The notes under the pieces were generated by a model. That model saw only the letters and a program-made list of their open reading frames with translations. It had not been told where the DNA came from and ran no database searches. From Acidobacteriota bacterium (lineage in GTDB: Bacteria > Acidobacteriota > Terriglobia > Acidiferrales > UBA7541): 64,000 bases of DNA. The stretch covers positions 52,693-116,692 of the forward strand of contig JACQDE010000031.1 of NCBI GenBank assembly GCA_016201285.1, in the 5' to 3' direction. Of the stretch, positions 9,105 through 18,443 are shown piece after piece (the first letter of the stretch is position 1; the number at the start of each line of letters is the position of its first letter). Made by a program: the position numbers and the translations under genes.

Positions 9105-11657
9105 ATGTCTCGCTCCGTCCTCACCGATTACCTCGACAATTTTTACCGCCACGGCTCTTACATCGCCTACGTCCACCGCCGCGGCTACCGCACCGAGCGG
9201 TGGACCTACCGGCGTGTAGCAGAGACGGCGAACCGCTTTGCGCGCGAACTCGAGGCGCGGCAGATCGGCAAGGGTGACCGCGTGGTGGTCTGGGGCGAAA
9301 ACTGCGCCGAGTGGGTGGCGGCGTTCTACGGCTGCGCGCTGCGCGGCGCGGTGGTTGTGCCGATGGACCGCATCGCCGCGGCGGATTTCGCCGGGCGCGT
9401 GGCGCAGCAGGTAAGCACGAAGCTGCTGATCCGCTCGCGCGAGCTGCCGCCGCTCGATCCTTCTGTCCCCACGATGATCCTCGAAGACCTCGCCGAAAGC
9501 GTCTCGCATCACGACGCCTCGCGCTATGCGCCCGCGGCCTTCACGCGCGAAGATCCAGTGCAGATTATTTTCACGTCCGGCACGACGTCGGAGCCGAAGG
9601 GCGTGGTCATCTCCCACAAGAACATCGTGGCCAACCTCGAGCCCATCGCGGTGGAGATCGAAAAGTACCGCATCTATGGGCGGCCGTTTCGTCCGATCCG
9701 CTTTCTGAACCTGGTGCCGCTGAGCCACGTCTTCGGGCAATTCATGGGGCTGTTCATTCCGCAGCTTCTGCCGGGCACGGTGATTTTTGCGGGAACGCTG
9801 AATCCCAGCGAAGCCATCCGCACCATCAAGAAAGAGCGCATCTCGGTGGTGGTGACGGTGCCGCGGCTGCTCGAATCGTTGAAAGACAAAATCGAGCGCG
9901 ACATCGAGGCCGAGGGCAAGGCGGACGGGTTCCGCAAGACGTTTGACGCGGCCAAAGGCGAGCACTTCACAAAACGCTGGTGGCGCTTCCGTCGAGTGCA
10001 CAATCAGTTCGGCTGGAAGTTCTGGGCGTTCATCTCCGGCGGCGCCACGCTCGACCGCGAGACGGAAGAGTTCTGGGGGCGGCTGAGTTTCGTGGTGATT
10101 CAGGGCTACGGCCTCACGGAAACGACCTCGCTCGTCAGCGTGAACCATCCGTTCCGCCTGGGCAAAGGCTCGATCGGAAAAGTGCTGGCAGGCCGCGAAA
10201 TCAAGCTGAGCGAAACCGGCGAGATCCTGGTGCGCGGGGAGAATATCGCCGCGGGCTACTGGCAGGACAAAGAGCTGAAGCCGGTCGAGGGCGGAGACGG
10301 CTGGTTCCACACCGGCGACATGGGTGAGATGGACGCGGACGGCAACCTCTATTTTAAGGGGCGGCAGAAGAACGTCATCGTCACACCGGCGGGGATGAAG
10401 GTCTATCCCGAGGACCTCGAGGCCGCGTTGCGGCGGCAGCCCGAGGTGCGGGATTGTGTCGTGTTCGGATTGGAACGTGAAGGGAATGCTGAAGCCTGCG
10501 CCGTGCTCCTGCTGCGCAACGGCGAAGCGGACGCCGCGGCCATGGTGAAGCGCGCCAACGAGCAGCTCGCTGAATTCCAGCATATGCGCCACTGGGTGGT
10601 CTGGCCGGAGGACGATTTCCCGCGCACGTCCACGCAGAAGCCGCGCACCAACCTGATCCAGGAATTTGCAGAGCGGAAACTCGGCGCGAGCGGCGGCGCC
10701 GCGGCGCCCGCGGGGCCGCTGGCCGAGCTGATCACGCGCGTCACGGGACGCGCGCCCGCGAATCTTTCTGCCGGCGCGAACCTTGCCGCGGACCTCGGCT
10801 TGAGTTCGGTGGACCGCGTCGAGCTGATGAGCGCGCTCGAGGACCGCTTCCAGATTGACCTGAACGAGACGAAGTTCACCTCGGCCACCACGGTCGGCGA
10901 CCTGGAAAAAATGCTGCGCGAGCCGGCGGCAAAGAAATCGGACATGGTCTATCCGCGCTGGACGCAGCACGGCTTGCAGAACGCGGCGCGCGTCGGCGTC
11001 TACTACACGTTCGTGTGGCCCGCGACGCGGCTGCTGGCCAGCCCGTGCGTGCGCGGCCGCGAACACCTGCGGGACCTGAAAGGTCCGGCGCTCTTCATCT
11101 GCAATCACATTTCGCAGAACGACATCGGCCTGGTGCAATGGGCGCTGCCGCCGCGCTTCCGCCACCGGCTGGCGGTGGCCATGGAAGGCGAGCAGCTCGA
11201 GCGGATGCGGAAACCGCCGTGGGAGTTTGGCTTCCTCCGCCGCTGCCTGGAACGGTTCAAGTGGTTCGCAATCGTCGCGTGGTTCAACGTGTTTCCGATG
11301 GCTTCACGCAGCGGCGTGCGCGAGAGTTTTGCCTACGCGGGCGAATCGGCCGACCGCGGCTACAACCTGCTCGTTTTCCCGGAAGGCCGGCGAACGCTGG
11401 ACGGCACAATGTGGCCGTTCCGCGCGGGGATCGGCGTGCTGGCCACGCGCTTGGGCCTGCCCATCGTGCCGATGCGCATTGACGGGCTGTTCGAGTACCG
11501 CAAAGCCGGCAAGAAGTGGACGCCGCCGGGCGCGGTGCGCGTGAGCATCGGCGCGCCGCTGCGCTGCGCGGCGGGCACGGACCCGGCGCAGATCACGCGC
11601 GAGCTGGAATCGCTGGTGGCATCGCTCGAGTGGCCCGCTCGGGACGCGAAGAGCTGA
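9105..11657 (+). CDS. AMP-ligase / acyl carrier / PlsC acyltransferase fusion
   Basis: The product is about 850 aa with three enzymatic parts. (1) An acyl-adenylate synthetase spans residues 1-520 (IIFTSGTTSEPKG P-loop, GYGLTETTS, GDMGEMDADGNLYFKGR hinge). (2) An acyl carrier domain spans about 545-615 with LGLSSVDRVEL, its Ser the phosphopantetheine site. (3) A PlsC-type glycerolipid acyltransferase at about 640-850 has NHISQND (HX4D) and FPEGRRTLDG. Such Aas-like fusions activate a free fatty acid, load it on the carrier and transfer it to a lysophospholipid at the membrane. The track-style GTG at 9096 is possible, but ATG 9105 is preferred. No strong ribosome site is visible. Confidence 0.9.
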   Translation: MSRSVLTDYLDNFYRHGSYIAYVHRRGYRTERWTYRRVAETANRFARELEARQIGKGDRVVVWGENCAEWVAAFYGCALRGAVVVPMDRIAAADFAGRVAQQVSTKLLIRSRELPPLDPSVPTMILEDLAESVSHHDASRYAPAAFTREDPVQIIFTSGTTSEPKGVVISHKNIVANLEPIAVEIEKYRIYGRPFRPIRFLNLVPLSHVFGQFMGLFIPQLLPGTVIFAGTLNPSEAIRTIKKERISVVVTVPRLLESLKDKIERDIEAEGKADGFRKTFDAAKGEHFTKRWWRFRRVHNQFGWKFWAFISGGATLDRETEEFWGRLSFVVIQGYGLTETTSLVSVNHPFRLGKGSIGKVLAGREIKLSETGEILVRGENIAAGYWQDKELKPVEGGDGWFHTGDMGEMDADGNLYFKGRQKNVIVTPAGMKVYPEDLEAALRRQPEVRDCVVFGLEREGNAEACAVLLLRNGEADAAAMVKRANEQLAEFQHMRHWVVWPEDDFPRTSTQKPRTNLIQEFAERKLGASGGAAAPAGPLAELITRVTGRAPANLSAGANLAADLGLSSVDRVELMSALEDRFQIDLNETKFTSATTVGDLEKMLREPAAKKSDMVYPRWTQHGLQNAARVGVYYTFVWPATRLLASPCVRGREHLRDLKGPALFICNHISQNDIGLVQWALPPRFRHRLAVAMEGEQLERMRKPPWEFGFLRRCLERFKWFAIVAWFNVFPMASRSGVRESFAYAGESADRGYNLLVFPEGRRTLDGTMWPFRAGIGVLATRLGLPIVPMRIDGLFEYRKAGKKWTPPGAVRVSIGAPLRCAAGTDPAQITRELESLVASLEWPARDAKS

Positions 11658-11705
11658 GCGCGTTTTTCGCTTGCCCATTCGTCCGCGCGAAGATAAAAAC
11701 CTCTC

Positions 11706-13103
11706 ATGCAAATTGCGCCCGAAATCGCAGCGATGCTCGCCGGAACCGGGGCGAGCAGTGACCCCGTCGCGCCGGTGCTGATCGCGCTCGTGCTGATTGC
11801 CGCGGGCGCGGCGCTGGGCGGCCACTGGATGAAGAAGCTCGGCCAGCCCGCCGTGCTCGGGGAGTTGCTGGTGGGGATGCTTGCTGCGAACTTGGCCTAC
11901 TACTTCCGCGAACCGGCGATCACCATCGTGCGCGAGGGGCCTACGATGTTGAACGTCATCCACGCGGCGCTCGAGCAAAACCTCAGCTTGGCCGAAGCAG
12001 CCGCCAAGCTGCTCCCGGCCGGCGAGCACACGCGGCAGCTCGTGGAAATCCTCGGCAGCGCGGCCGCGCCGATGGCTGTTTCCGTCTTTCTTTTTGTGGA
12101 TCAGCTCGCGCGCGTCGCCGTGATCATTCTTCTTTTTCTGGTCGGCCTGGAGACGAGCGTGAAGGAGATGCGCCGGGTGGGCGTGGCCGCGCTCGCCGTG
12201 GCATGTATCGGCGTGGTGGTTCCGTTCCTGCTCGGAGTGAGATTCATGGCGGTGATGATGCCCGGGGCGCCGCTCGAGAAAGATATTTTCATCGGCGCGA
12301 TCCTGACCGCTACCAGCGTAGGCATCACCGCGCGTGTCTTCCGCGATTTGAAGCAGGCGCATCGCACCGAGGCAAAGATCATCCTCGGCGCGGCGGTGAT
12401 TGACGACGTGCTCGGGCTGATGATCCTCGCGGTGGTGAGCGGGCTGGTCGTCACCGGCACGGTCAGCGTGGTGAGCATTTCGACCATCACTCTCAAGGCG
12501 CTGGTCTTTCTGGCGGGCGCGATTGGCGTGGGGATGTGGGTCACGCCAAGGCTGGTCCGGCGGCTGGCGCGGCTCGAGCTGGAAAACGTGAAGCTGCTCT
12601 TCGGCCTGGGGTTCGCGTTCCTGCTGGCGTGGCTGGCGAACGCAGTCGGCCTGGCCACGATCGTCGGCGCATTCGCCGCGGGGCTAGTGCTGGAAGAATT
12701 TTTCCTGGACGAGCTAAAGGGCCACTCGTTGCGCGATTTACTCTCACCGCTCGAGACGCTGGTGGTGCCGGTGTTCTTCGTACTGATGGGGATGCAGGTG
12801 AAGCTGGAGACGTTTGCAGACGCCCGGGTGGTGGCGATTGCGGCGCTGCTCACCGTAGCGGCGATTGCCGGCAAGCTGGTGGCCGGCCTCGGGTGCAGCC
12901 CGAAGCTCGACCGGCTCAGCGTAGGCATCGGCATGATGCCGCGCGGCGAGGTGGGGCTGATCTTCGCGAGCATCGGCAAGGGCCTGGGCGTGGTGAGCGA
13001 CGCGGTGTTCTCCGCGGTCGTAATCATGGTAATGGTGACCACTCTGCTCACGCCGCCGCTGCTGAAGATGGCGCTGGCCCGCGGCGACCGCCGCGCTACC
13101 TAG
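11706..13103 (+). CDS. CPA2-family cation/proton antiporter
   Basis: This 465-aa protein has about 12-13 membrane helices. VLGELLVGMLAANL (helix 2 region), LFLVGLETSVKEM and AILTATSVGITARVF are hallmarks of the KefB/NapA-like CPA2 family. AAVIDDVLGLMILA contains the conserved ion-binding Asp pair (DD), and MMPRGEVGLIFA matches the C-terminal half. It lacks a C-terminal RCK/TrkA-N domain, so it is a NapA/GerN-like Na+/H+ or K+/H+ exchanger rather than a full Kef channel. It lies 48 bp after the lipid-activation fusion on the same strand and may share its transcript. Confidence 0.9.
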   Translation: MQIAPEIAAMLAGTGASSDPVAPVLIALVLIAAGAALGGHWMKKLGQPAVLGELLVGMLAANLAYYFREPAITIVREGPTMLNVIHAALEQNLSLAEAAAKLLPAGEHTRQLVEILGSAAAPMAVSVFLFVDQLARVAVIILLFLVGLETSVKEMRRVGVAALAVACIGVVVPFLLGVRFMAVMMPGAPLEKDIFIGAILTATSVGITARVFRDLKQAHRTEAKIILGAAVIDDVLGLMILAVVSGLVVTGTVSVVSISTITLKALVFLAGAIGVGMWVTPRLVRRLARLELENVKLLFGLGFAFLLAWLANAVGLATIVGAFAAGLVLEEFFLDELKGHSLRDLLSPLETLVVPVFFVLMGMQVKLETFADARVVAIAALLTVAAIAGKLVAGLGCSPKLDRLSVGIGMMPRGEVGLIFASIGKGLGVVSDAVFSAVVIMVMVTTLLTPPLLKMALARGDRRAT

Positions 13104-13146
13104 CGCTGGTGCTTCTCGGAAATCCGGCTTTCGTTTTCATCCCAAA

Positions 13147-13180
13147 AACAGAAGAGCGCGGATGTGATTCCGCGCTCTCC
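13147..13180 (-). terminator. Rho-independent terminator
   Basis: On the minus strand AGAGCGCGGA, loop ATCACA, TCCGCGCTCT (10-bp stem, 13153-13178) is followed by CTGTTTTTGGG. It ends transcription of the minus-strand secreted protein at 13241-13624, and its hairpin also faces the convergent antiporter gene. Confidence 0.75.
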
Positions 13181-13240
13181 ACACGCAAGCCAGTTCGCTG
13201 GGTTTCAGACCCTGACCCCTGGTCCCTGATCCCTGCTCTG

Positions 13241-13624
13241 CTACTTCGCGCGCTTGGCGGTCCACTCGCGGCTGTTGCCCATCATTTCGACGGTGCCCTT
13301 CATGTTGTCGCCGTCCACGGCGCCCTTGTACTCGATGGTCCTTTCGCCGTTGGGGGTCTGCCGCGTTACGCTGAAGCTGATGTTCTTGCCCTTGACGGCG
13401 CCCTTGAATTCGGCGTCGCCGCGCGGGCCGCTCAGCGTGCCCTTGATTTTCTCGCCGTCCTGCTCGATGGTGAGGTTCCGGGTGACCGGACCCTGCGGCC
13501 CTTCGAAGCTCATCTCCCACTTCCCGGCTACCTTCGCCGGCTCATCGGCTGCGCGCGCCACCGTCGTGAACAGACAGGCCAGCGCGAACGTCACCACTAC
13601 TGTCATCGCCATCCTCGTCTTCAA
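13241..13624 (-). CDS. Small secreted beta-rich protein of unknown function
   Basis: The product is 127 aa. A signal peptide (MKTRMAMTVVVTFALACLFT, cleavage near ARAAD) precedes a mature domain. That domain is built of repeated short strands with the pattern G-x-(I/M)-K-G-T/A (IKGTLSG, EFKGAVKG, EYKGAVDG, MKGTVEM), resembling the repetitive barrels of small acidobacterial export proteins. No catalytic residues are recognised. It has its own terminator at 13147-13180. The function is unknown. Confidence 0.75.
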   Translation of the reverse strand: MKTRMAMTVVVTFALACLFTTVARAADEPAKVAGKWEMSFEGPQGPVTRNLTIEQDGEKIKGTLSGPRGDAEFKGAVKGKNISFSVTRQTPNGERTIEYKGAVDGDNMKGTVEMMGNSREWTAKRAK

Positions 13625-13815
13625 TGCCGTTTCTCCTTTTTTTCAGAATAGCCGGCCCGCCAGTGGCGAGCCTTCATGCGCATAAGGAAAACTCTGACTG
13701 CGCCTCCGCCTTGGACGCTTGCGGGCCCCACCGCGTTTCCTGGTGAAGCTTGCACCGCTCTGCCAGACTGAAACACGTAGGGAGGAAGGAAGTTTCGAAG
13801 GCAGGCCCCGAGTCC

Positions 13816-14697
13816 CTAACTCCTGACCCTTGTTCCCCGATCTTTTACGCCGCTGACGTAGTCGGCCACGTAGGCGTCGAAGGCTTTTCCGAGTTTCTGG
13901 GTCACCAGCCCGGGCGCCGCGGGGATTTTGTGCCCGGTGATTTCACCAACGGCCAGCACGTTGCGGTTTGTTGAGGAGATGAAGACTTCGTCGGCGGCGT
14001 AGAGGTCTTCCGGAAGGAGGATGTGCTCCTCGACGGCGACGCCGGCTTTCACGCCGATTTCGAAAAGCAGCCCGCGCGTGACGCCTTCGAGGCAGCCGGA
14101 GCTGAGCGGCGGCGTGAAGACCGTGCCGCCCCTCACGCAGAAGATGTTGGCGGCGGTGCACTCGGCCACTTCGCCGCGCTCGTTGAGCAGCACGACTTCG
14201 TCGCAGCCGGCTTGTTGGGCCTCGTACAGACTCCAAACATTGTTCAGCCACGAAATCACTTTGACGCCGGCAATGGGCGACGCGGCGTGGCGGCCGTGCT
14301 CGCGCAGCGCCAGGCGCACCGGCTCGCGGTAGGCGGGCAGCGGCGCGGAATAGATAATGAGATCCACCTGGGGGAAGGATTCGTCGCTGGCCCAGAAGCC
14401 GACCTTGTTATAGACAATGTAGATCCGCGCGCAGCCTTCCTGCACTTGATTGGCGCGTAGAACTTCGTGGATCTGCCCGCGGACTTTGTCCGCGTCGAAC
14501 GGCATGGGCAGATGCAGCGTGCGCGCGTCCTTCTGGAGGCGCTTCCAGTGGCGCTCGTAAGCAAAGGCCTCGCCTTCGACGATGCGCACCGTGGTGAACA
14601 GACCCCAGCCGTTCAGCAGCCCGGCCTGCCCGGGCGATAGCCGCACGTCCTCGATCGGCAGCAACCGGTCGTTATGGAAGACGTAGCGATGGATCAC
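13816..14697 (-). CDS. Class IV aminotransferase (BCAT/ADC-lyase fold)
   Basis: The open frame runs to 14859, but GTG at 14697 has GGAGGG 5-8 nt upstream and gives a family-sized 293-aa protein. Its N-terminus, VIHRYVFHNDRLLPIEDVRLSPG, is standard. Fold-type IV PLP features are visible: the catalytic-Lys region AGVKVISWLNN (Lys in VKVIS), the Glu region NERGEVAECTAANIFCV, and the phosphate-binding TPPLSSGCLEGVTR. Members convert branched-chain amino acids, D-amino acids or aminodeoxychorismate. The substrate cannot be decided from motifs alone. It stands alone on this strand. Confidence 0.85.
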   Translation of the reverse strand: MIHRYVFHNDRLLPIEDVRLSPGQAGLLNGWGLFTTVRIVEGEAFAYERHWKRLQKDARTLHLPMPFDADKVRGQIHEVLRANQVQEGCARIYIVYNKVGFWASDESFPQVDLIIYSAPLPAYREPVRLALREHGRHAASPIAGVKVISWLNNVWSLYEAQQAGCDEVVLLNERGEVAECTAANIFCVRGGTVFTPPLSSGCLEGVTRGLLFEIGVKAGVAVEEHILLPEDLYAADEVFISSTNRNVLAVGEITGHKIPAAPGLVTQKLGKAFDAYVADYVSGVKDRGTRVRS

Positions 14698-14873
14698 AGG
14701 TCCCTCCGGGCCGGATAGCGGCACGGCAAAAAAGCCAGCGTATTTTAGCGCAATTGCGCAAATCCGATGAATGGATTCAGGCCTCAGGGTTTTGGGGTTA
14801 GTGCTTAGAGCCCAGGTAGCAGGAAGCAGAGAGTAGGTAGCAGGCGGTTGGAAAAACACCTTGCGAGTGGAGT

Positions 14874-14890
14874 CCTATTTTCTATTTTCG
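14874..14890. repeat. CTATTTTC pyrimidine-tract repeat
   Basis: CCTATTTTCTATTTTCG is one of several dispersed copies of an (AGAAAAT)n / (ATTTTCT)n tract in gene gaps. Others are at 32700, 32789, 47201 and 49924. All are sharply AT-rich against the GC-rich background. The role is unknown. Confidence 0.5.
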
Positions 14891-14902
14891 CTTTTCGCCT
14901 TC

Positions 14903-15106
14903 TCATGCCTTGATGCGCTCCGCGGGCACTTCCACCTCGTCAATTCCTTTGAAGGAGAACATCAGCTTGACGAGATACTTTGGCGGATTCTCGGAGGTCT
15001 GCTTGAGGATGGTGCCGACGGCGTCCGTGACCGCGGCGTGGAAGAGCACCTGCCCGACCTGCATCCCGGCCAGGTTCACCCGCACGCGCTGTCCCGGCTG
15101 AAACAT
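14903..15106 (-). CDS. Small conserved-looking protein of unknown function
   Basis: A 67-aa product starts at MFQPGQRVRVNLAGMQ. The longer open frame upstream overlaps another gene and reads as low-quality sequence, so ATG 15106 is chosen; AGGG lies a few bases upstream. The sequence alternates short strands (VRVNLAG, LFHAAVTDAVG, YLVKLMFSF, DEVEVPAERI), suggesting a small SH3-like barrel such as those that bind RNA or ligands. The family is not recognised. It follows the 15172-15783 gene by 65 bp on the same strand. Confidence 0.6.
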   Translation of the reverse strand: MFQPGQRVRVNLAGMQVGQVLFHAAVTDAVGTILKQTSENPPKYLVKLMFSFKGIDEVEVPAERIKA

Positions 15107-15171
15107 GCCCTGATTCTGTGGCGGTTCCCGACGTATGACAAGGGTCGCGAATATCGCACCGCGACGAGCTG

Positions 15172-15783
15172 CTACCGCGCGGCTTTCAGGCGAATCTCGA
15201 ATTCTTCGGCGGGGCTGGTTTTCCGGCTTTCTTCCAAGTTGGAAACGTCCACGGCAGTCAGCGGGAAGCTCAGCTTTACCTCGCCCACCTGAGTATGTCG
15301 GCTGAACACCTTGAGGTTGCACGTATGCTCCCCGGCAAAGAATTGAATTGGACTGGTGCGGGTGAACCACAGGATTGCGGTTGCCTGGTCCTTTCCCTTG
15401 ACGGCGATCGGGGCAAAGAGGGTGAAGTTCGTCGGCGCGAGCACCTCAATCGTGCCTTCGTGTGTGAATTTCCATTCCTCCAACTTGGTGGAGATCATCG
15501 CTAGGGGCAGCGTGACCTGCGGAGAGTCCCACTCCAGAACCGCCGAAGTGATGGTCGTCTGGCGTGCACCATCGTTCGCAAACGTGCAAAGAATTCCAAT
15601 CCGCGGTTTGACGTTGAGCAAAACGCTTTCGCCGACTTCTACCTGCAAGACAGGCGGCTTCAATTGCGAATAGAACAGGCCGAGTGCCGCCACTGCGAGA
15701 GACAACAAGGAGAGCGTCCGCGCTACCCAGTCACTTGTGCGAGGTTGGGGCCGCTCTTTTTGTTCGGTGTTTTCTTCCGGCAT
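15172..15783 (-). CDS. Single-pass membrane protein of unknown function
   Basis: The product is 203 aa from ATG 15783 (MPEENTEQKERPQPR). Upstream in-frame sequence overlaps the preceding gene and is Arg/Pro-rich, so it is excluded. A charged N-terminus precedes one membrane helix (residues about 22-44, LSLLSLAVAALGLFYSQL). A roughly 155-aa outside domain with beta-strand character follows (VLQVEVGESVLLNVKPRIGIL). No motif is recognised. It lies 29 bp downstream of the Lys-rich secreted protein and may form an operon with it and the small gene at 14903. Confidence 0.65.
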   Translation of the reverse strand: MPEENTEQKERPQPRTSDWVARTLSLLSLAVAALGLFYSQLKPPVLQVEVGESVLLNVKPRIGILCTFANDGARQTTITSAVLEWDSPQVTLPLAMISTKLEEWKFTHEGTIEVLAPTNFTLFAPIAVKGKDQATAILWFTRTSPIQFFAGEHTCNLKVFSRHTQVGEVKLSFPLTAVDVSNLEESRKTSPAEEFEIRLKAAR

Positions 15784-15812
15784 GGTTGCACCCCGGATGC
15801 CCGGCGCGGGCC

Positions 15813-16289
15813 TCACTCCGGACACGTACACGTGGCGGCCCCGCACCGGCGGTAGCACTGATCCTTTGGACAGATGCCCTGATTGCAGGCCACTCGCCAA
15901 CCGCCGGATTCGTGTTTATGCTTTGCCTGCTTCGCTTCCTTCGCCTCCGCCTTGACCTCTTTCTTGGTTTCTTTCGTCTCCGCGCTGGCTTCCTTCTTGC
16001 CTTCTTTCGCCCCGGCTTTGGCTACCCTTTTCCCCGTCTGTTCAGTTCTCTTTCCGCTGGTCTTGGCTTCCTTTTTTGTTTCTGCCTTCTTTGCTTCTTT
16101 CTTCTCCTCCACGGAGGGTTTCTTGACCTCGCTCTGTTTTGGCTGTGGAGGCATTCCCTTGGCTTGCTCAGGCTGAGTAGTCAGCGCACGAGCAGCCTGC
16201 GCGGGCGGAGTCGTTCCAAACCAGAGCCCAGAAAAAACCAGAGCGGCGCCAAGGCCAACCGGCCAGCGGCAGTTCATCGCCTGTGACAT
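15813..16289 (-). CDS. Secreted Lys/Glu/Ala-rich protein with C-terminal Cys cluster
   Basis: A 158-aa protein starts from ATG 16289, which has GGAGG 7 nt upstream. A signal peptide (MSQAMNCRWPVGLGAALVFS, cleavage near AQA) leads into about 85 residues of KEAKKAE-type repeats that should form a highly charged single helix. The last 24 residues hold six Cys (CNQGIC...CYRRC...CTC). A compact disulfide-bonded tail on a charged stalk is the likely shape. The family is not recognised. Possible roles are cell-wall anchoring or metal binding. Confidence 0.65.
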   Translation of the reverse strand: MSQAMNCRWPVGLGAALVFSGLWFGTTPPAQAARALTTQPEQAKGMPPQPKQSEVKKPSVEEKKEAKKAETKKEAKTSGKRTEQTGKRVAKAGAKEGKKEASAETKETKKEVKAEAKEAKQAKHKHESGGWRVACNQGICPKDQCYRRCGAATCTCPE

Positions 16290-16583
16290 CGAAGCACCTC
16301 CGGAGAGCAAACCGCGCCTTGCGGGCAACGGTTAGCAGCGGCGAGAATCCCAAGTATGTACGTCACTCATACACAAATATGCTCACGAAGTCAAGTAGAT
16401 GTCTGCAAGCCCCATCGAAGAGGGGGCCTAGCTTCCCCTGCTGCAACGTGGCGCCCGCCCAAGCGCTCACCCGCCCGGCGCGGTTTTCGCGCGAAGGGCG
16501 GGAAATCGCCTGTGCTATCATCGCGGCTCGGTGGTGCGTGATTCGTTCTCGGCAGGAAGCGCCCGGACCGAAGGAGAAATCCG
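16290..16583. other. Gene gap holding divergent promoters
   Basis: This 294-bp gap lies between the divergent secreted-protein gene and the M28 peptidase. It is less GC-rich around 16350-16400 (TATGTACGTCACTCATACAC), a likely promoter area. No RNA gene or conserved structure is apparent. Confidence 0.4.
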
Positions 16584-18305
16584 ATGTCCTCATCTCGTAG
16601 AAACAAATCATCTGTTGCCGCTGTGCTTGCGGCGGTGTGTTTGCTGGCGTTGGGGCTTGCGGCGCAGACGAACGCTCCGAGCACGCCGGAAGCGGCGCTG
16701 AAAGCAGTCTCCGCTGAAAACATTTTGAAGCACATCAAGGTGCTCGCGTCGGATGAATTCGAAGGCCGCGCGCCGGGTTCAAAGGGCGAAGAGCTCACCG
16801 TGAAATATCTGACCGAGCAGTTTCGCGCGCTGGGCCTCGCGCCGGGCAATCCAGACGGCACCTTCGTCCAGAAAGTATCCATGGTCGAGATCACCGCCGA
16901 CCCGAAGATGAAGCTCGCGTTTTCCGGTGCAGCGGCCGGCATCGCGCCGAAGTATCAGGACGATTACGTGGCATGGACCAAGCGCGTCACGGAGTCCGTC
17001 GCGATGGACGCGGACATGATCTTTGTCGGCTACGGCGTGCAAGCGCCGGAATTTCAGTGGAACGACTTCAAGGGCGTGGACGTGACTGGCAAGCTGATCG
17101 TCGTGCTGGTCAACGACCCGCCGGTGGCCGACGAAAAAGTCTTCGGCGGCAAAGCGATGACCTATTACGGCCGCTGGACGTACAAGTTCGAAAAGGCCGC
17201 GGAGAAAGGCGCGGCCGGCTGCCTGATCATTCACGAGACCGGCCCGGCGGGCTACCCGTGGCAGGTGGTGCGCAATAGCTGGGGCCGTGGGCAGTTCGAC
17301 CTGGCGACACCGGACAAGAACATGGGCCGCGCCGCGGTCGAGGGCTGGATGACGTGGGAGCTGGCGGAAAAACTCTTTAAGGCCGCGGGAAAAGACCTGG
17401 CCGTGCTGAAACAGGCGGCGGTGAGCCGAAACTTCAAGCCGGTGCCCCTCGGGCTGCGCGCGAAGCTCGACATCAAGAACACACTGCGCATGGTGGACTC
17501 GAAGAACGTGATTGCCAGGCTCGCGGGTAGCGACGCGAAGCTGAAGGATGAGTACGTGATCTACTGCGCCCACTGGGACCACTTCGGCATCGGGCCGGAA
17601 GTGAAGGGCGACAAGATTTATAACGGCGCGGTGGACAACGCCTCCGGCACAGCGGCGTTGCTCGAAATGGCGCGGGCTTACAAGCAGCTTGCGTCGCCGC
17701 CGCGGCGCTCGATCCTCTTTCTTGCGGTGACGGGCGAAGAGCAGGGGCTGCTCGGATCGGCCTACTACGCGAAGCGGCCGCTCTACCCGCTGGCGCGGAC
17801 GGCGGCGGCGGTCAACATGGACGCGATGAACGTGCTGGGCAAGACGCGCGACATCATCAGCGTCGGCTTGGGCAGCTCGACGCTGGATGAAATCGTCATC
17901 GCGGAAGCGAAAGCGCAAGGGCGCGTGGTAAAGCCCGATGCCGAGCCGGAGAAGGGATTCTTCTACCGCAGCGACCACTTCCCCTTCTCCAAGGAAGGCG
18001 TGCCCGCGTTCGATCCGGGCGAAGGCACCGACTTCATCGGCAAGCCCGCGGGTTGGGGCATGAAGATGCGCGAGAAGTACACGCAGGAGGACTACCACAA
18101 GCCTTCCGACGAAGTGAAGCCCGACTGGGACCTGAGCGGGCTGGTGCAGGACGCGCAGCTTTATTTCATGGTCGGCTACCGCGTGGCCAACGACGCGAAG
18201 ATGCCGGAATGGAAGCCGGGCACGGAGTTCAAGGCCAAGCGCGAGGCGTCGCTGAAAGCGGCCACAGAAAAGTCAGCGCCGGGCAAGCCGCCGAAGAAGC
18301 CGTGA
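16584..18305 (+). CDS. Secreted M28-family zinc aminopeptidase
   Basis: This 573-aa protein has a signal peptide (residues 1-31, ending LAAQTN) and an inserted PA domain (about 130-290). Its M28 metallopeptidase core has AHWDHFGIG (first zinc His), VDNASGTAALLEMA (bridging Asp), GEEQGLLGS (catalytic Glu and zinc ligand) and RSDHFPFSKEGVPAF (last zinc His region). M28 enzymes remove N-terminal amino acids from peptides outside the cytoplasm. GGAG lies 8 nt upstream of ATG. Its tail is Lys/Pro-rich (PGKPPKKP). It fits the peptide-degrading lifestyle shown by the tricorn protease and deacylase further on. Confidence 0.92.
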   Translation: MSSSRRNKSSVAAVLAAVCLLALGLAAQTNAPSTPEAALKAVSAENILKHIKVLASDEFEGRAPGSKGEELTVKYLTEQFRALGLAPGNPDGTFVQKVSMVEITADPKMKLAFSGAAAGIAPKYQDDYVAWTKRVTESVAMDADMIFVGYGVQAPEFQWNDFKGVDVTGKLIVVLVNDPPVADEKVFGGKAMTYYGRWTYKFEKAAEKGAAGCLIIHETGPAGYPWQVVRNSWGRGQFDLATPDKNMGRAAVEGWMTWELAEKLFKAAGKDLAVLKQAAVSRNFKPVPLGLRAKLDIKNTLRMVDSKNVIARLAGSDAKLKDEYVIYCAHWDHFGIGPEVKGDKIYNGAVDNASGTAALLEMARAYKQLASPPRRSILFLAVTGEEQGLLGSAYYAKRPLYPLARTAAAVNMDAMNVLGKTRDIISVGLGSSTLDEIVIAEAKAQGRVVKPDAEPEKGFFYRSDHFPFSKEGVPAFDPGEGTDFIGKPAGWGMKMREKYTQEDYHKPSDEVKPDWDLSGLVQDAQLYFMVGYRVANDAKMPEWKPGTEFKAKREASLKAATEKSAPGKPPKKP

Positions 18306-18325
18306 GCCCGGAAGGCGGGTGAAAG

Positions 18326-18427
18326 TGTAGCCCGCCTCTTTCGCGCCTTTTGCGTCCCGGCGCTCTTTGTCGGGAAGAGGCGGGGCTTTACATGCTGAAT
18401 GGCCCGCGTCCCGAAGCTTCGGGCTAC
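18326..18427. repeat. Two adjacent TGTAGCCCGCC-type palindromes
   Basis: TGTAGCCCGCCTCTT at 18326 is inverted as AAGAGGCGGGGCTTTACA ending at 18392. A second element, GGCCCGCGTCCCGAAGCTTC...GGGCTACA, ends at 18427. They fill the gap before the class III aminotransferase and may carry its ribosome site (ACAGGACAG). Confidence 0.75.
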
Positions 18428-18443
18428 AGGACAGACCAACAGA

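Noticed and set aside
9045..11165. 706-codon minus-strand frame
   Set aside because: It is a mirror of the AMP-ligase fusion, with no domain signature.
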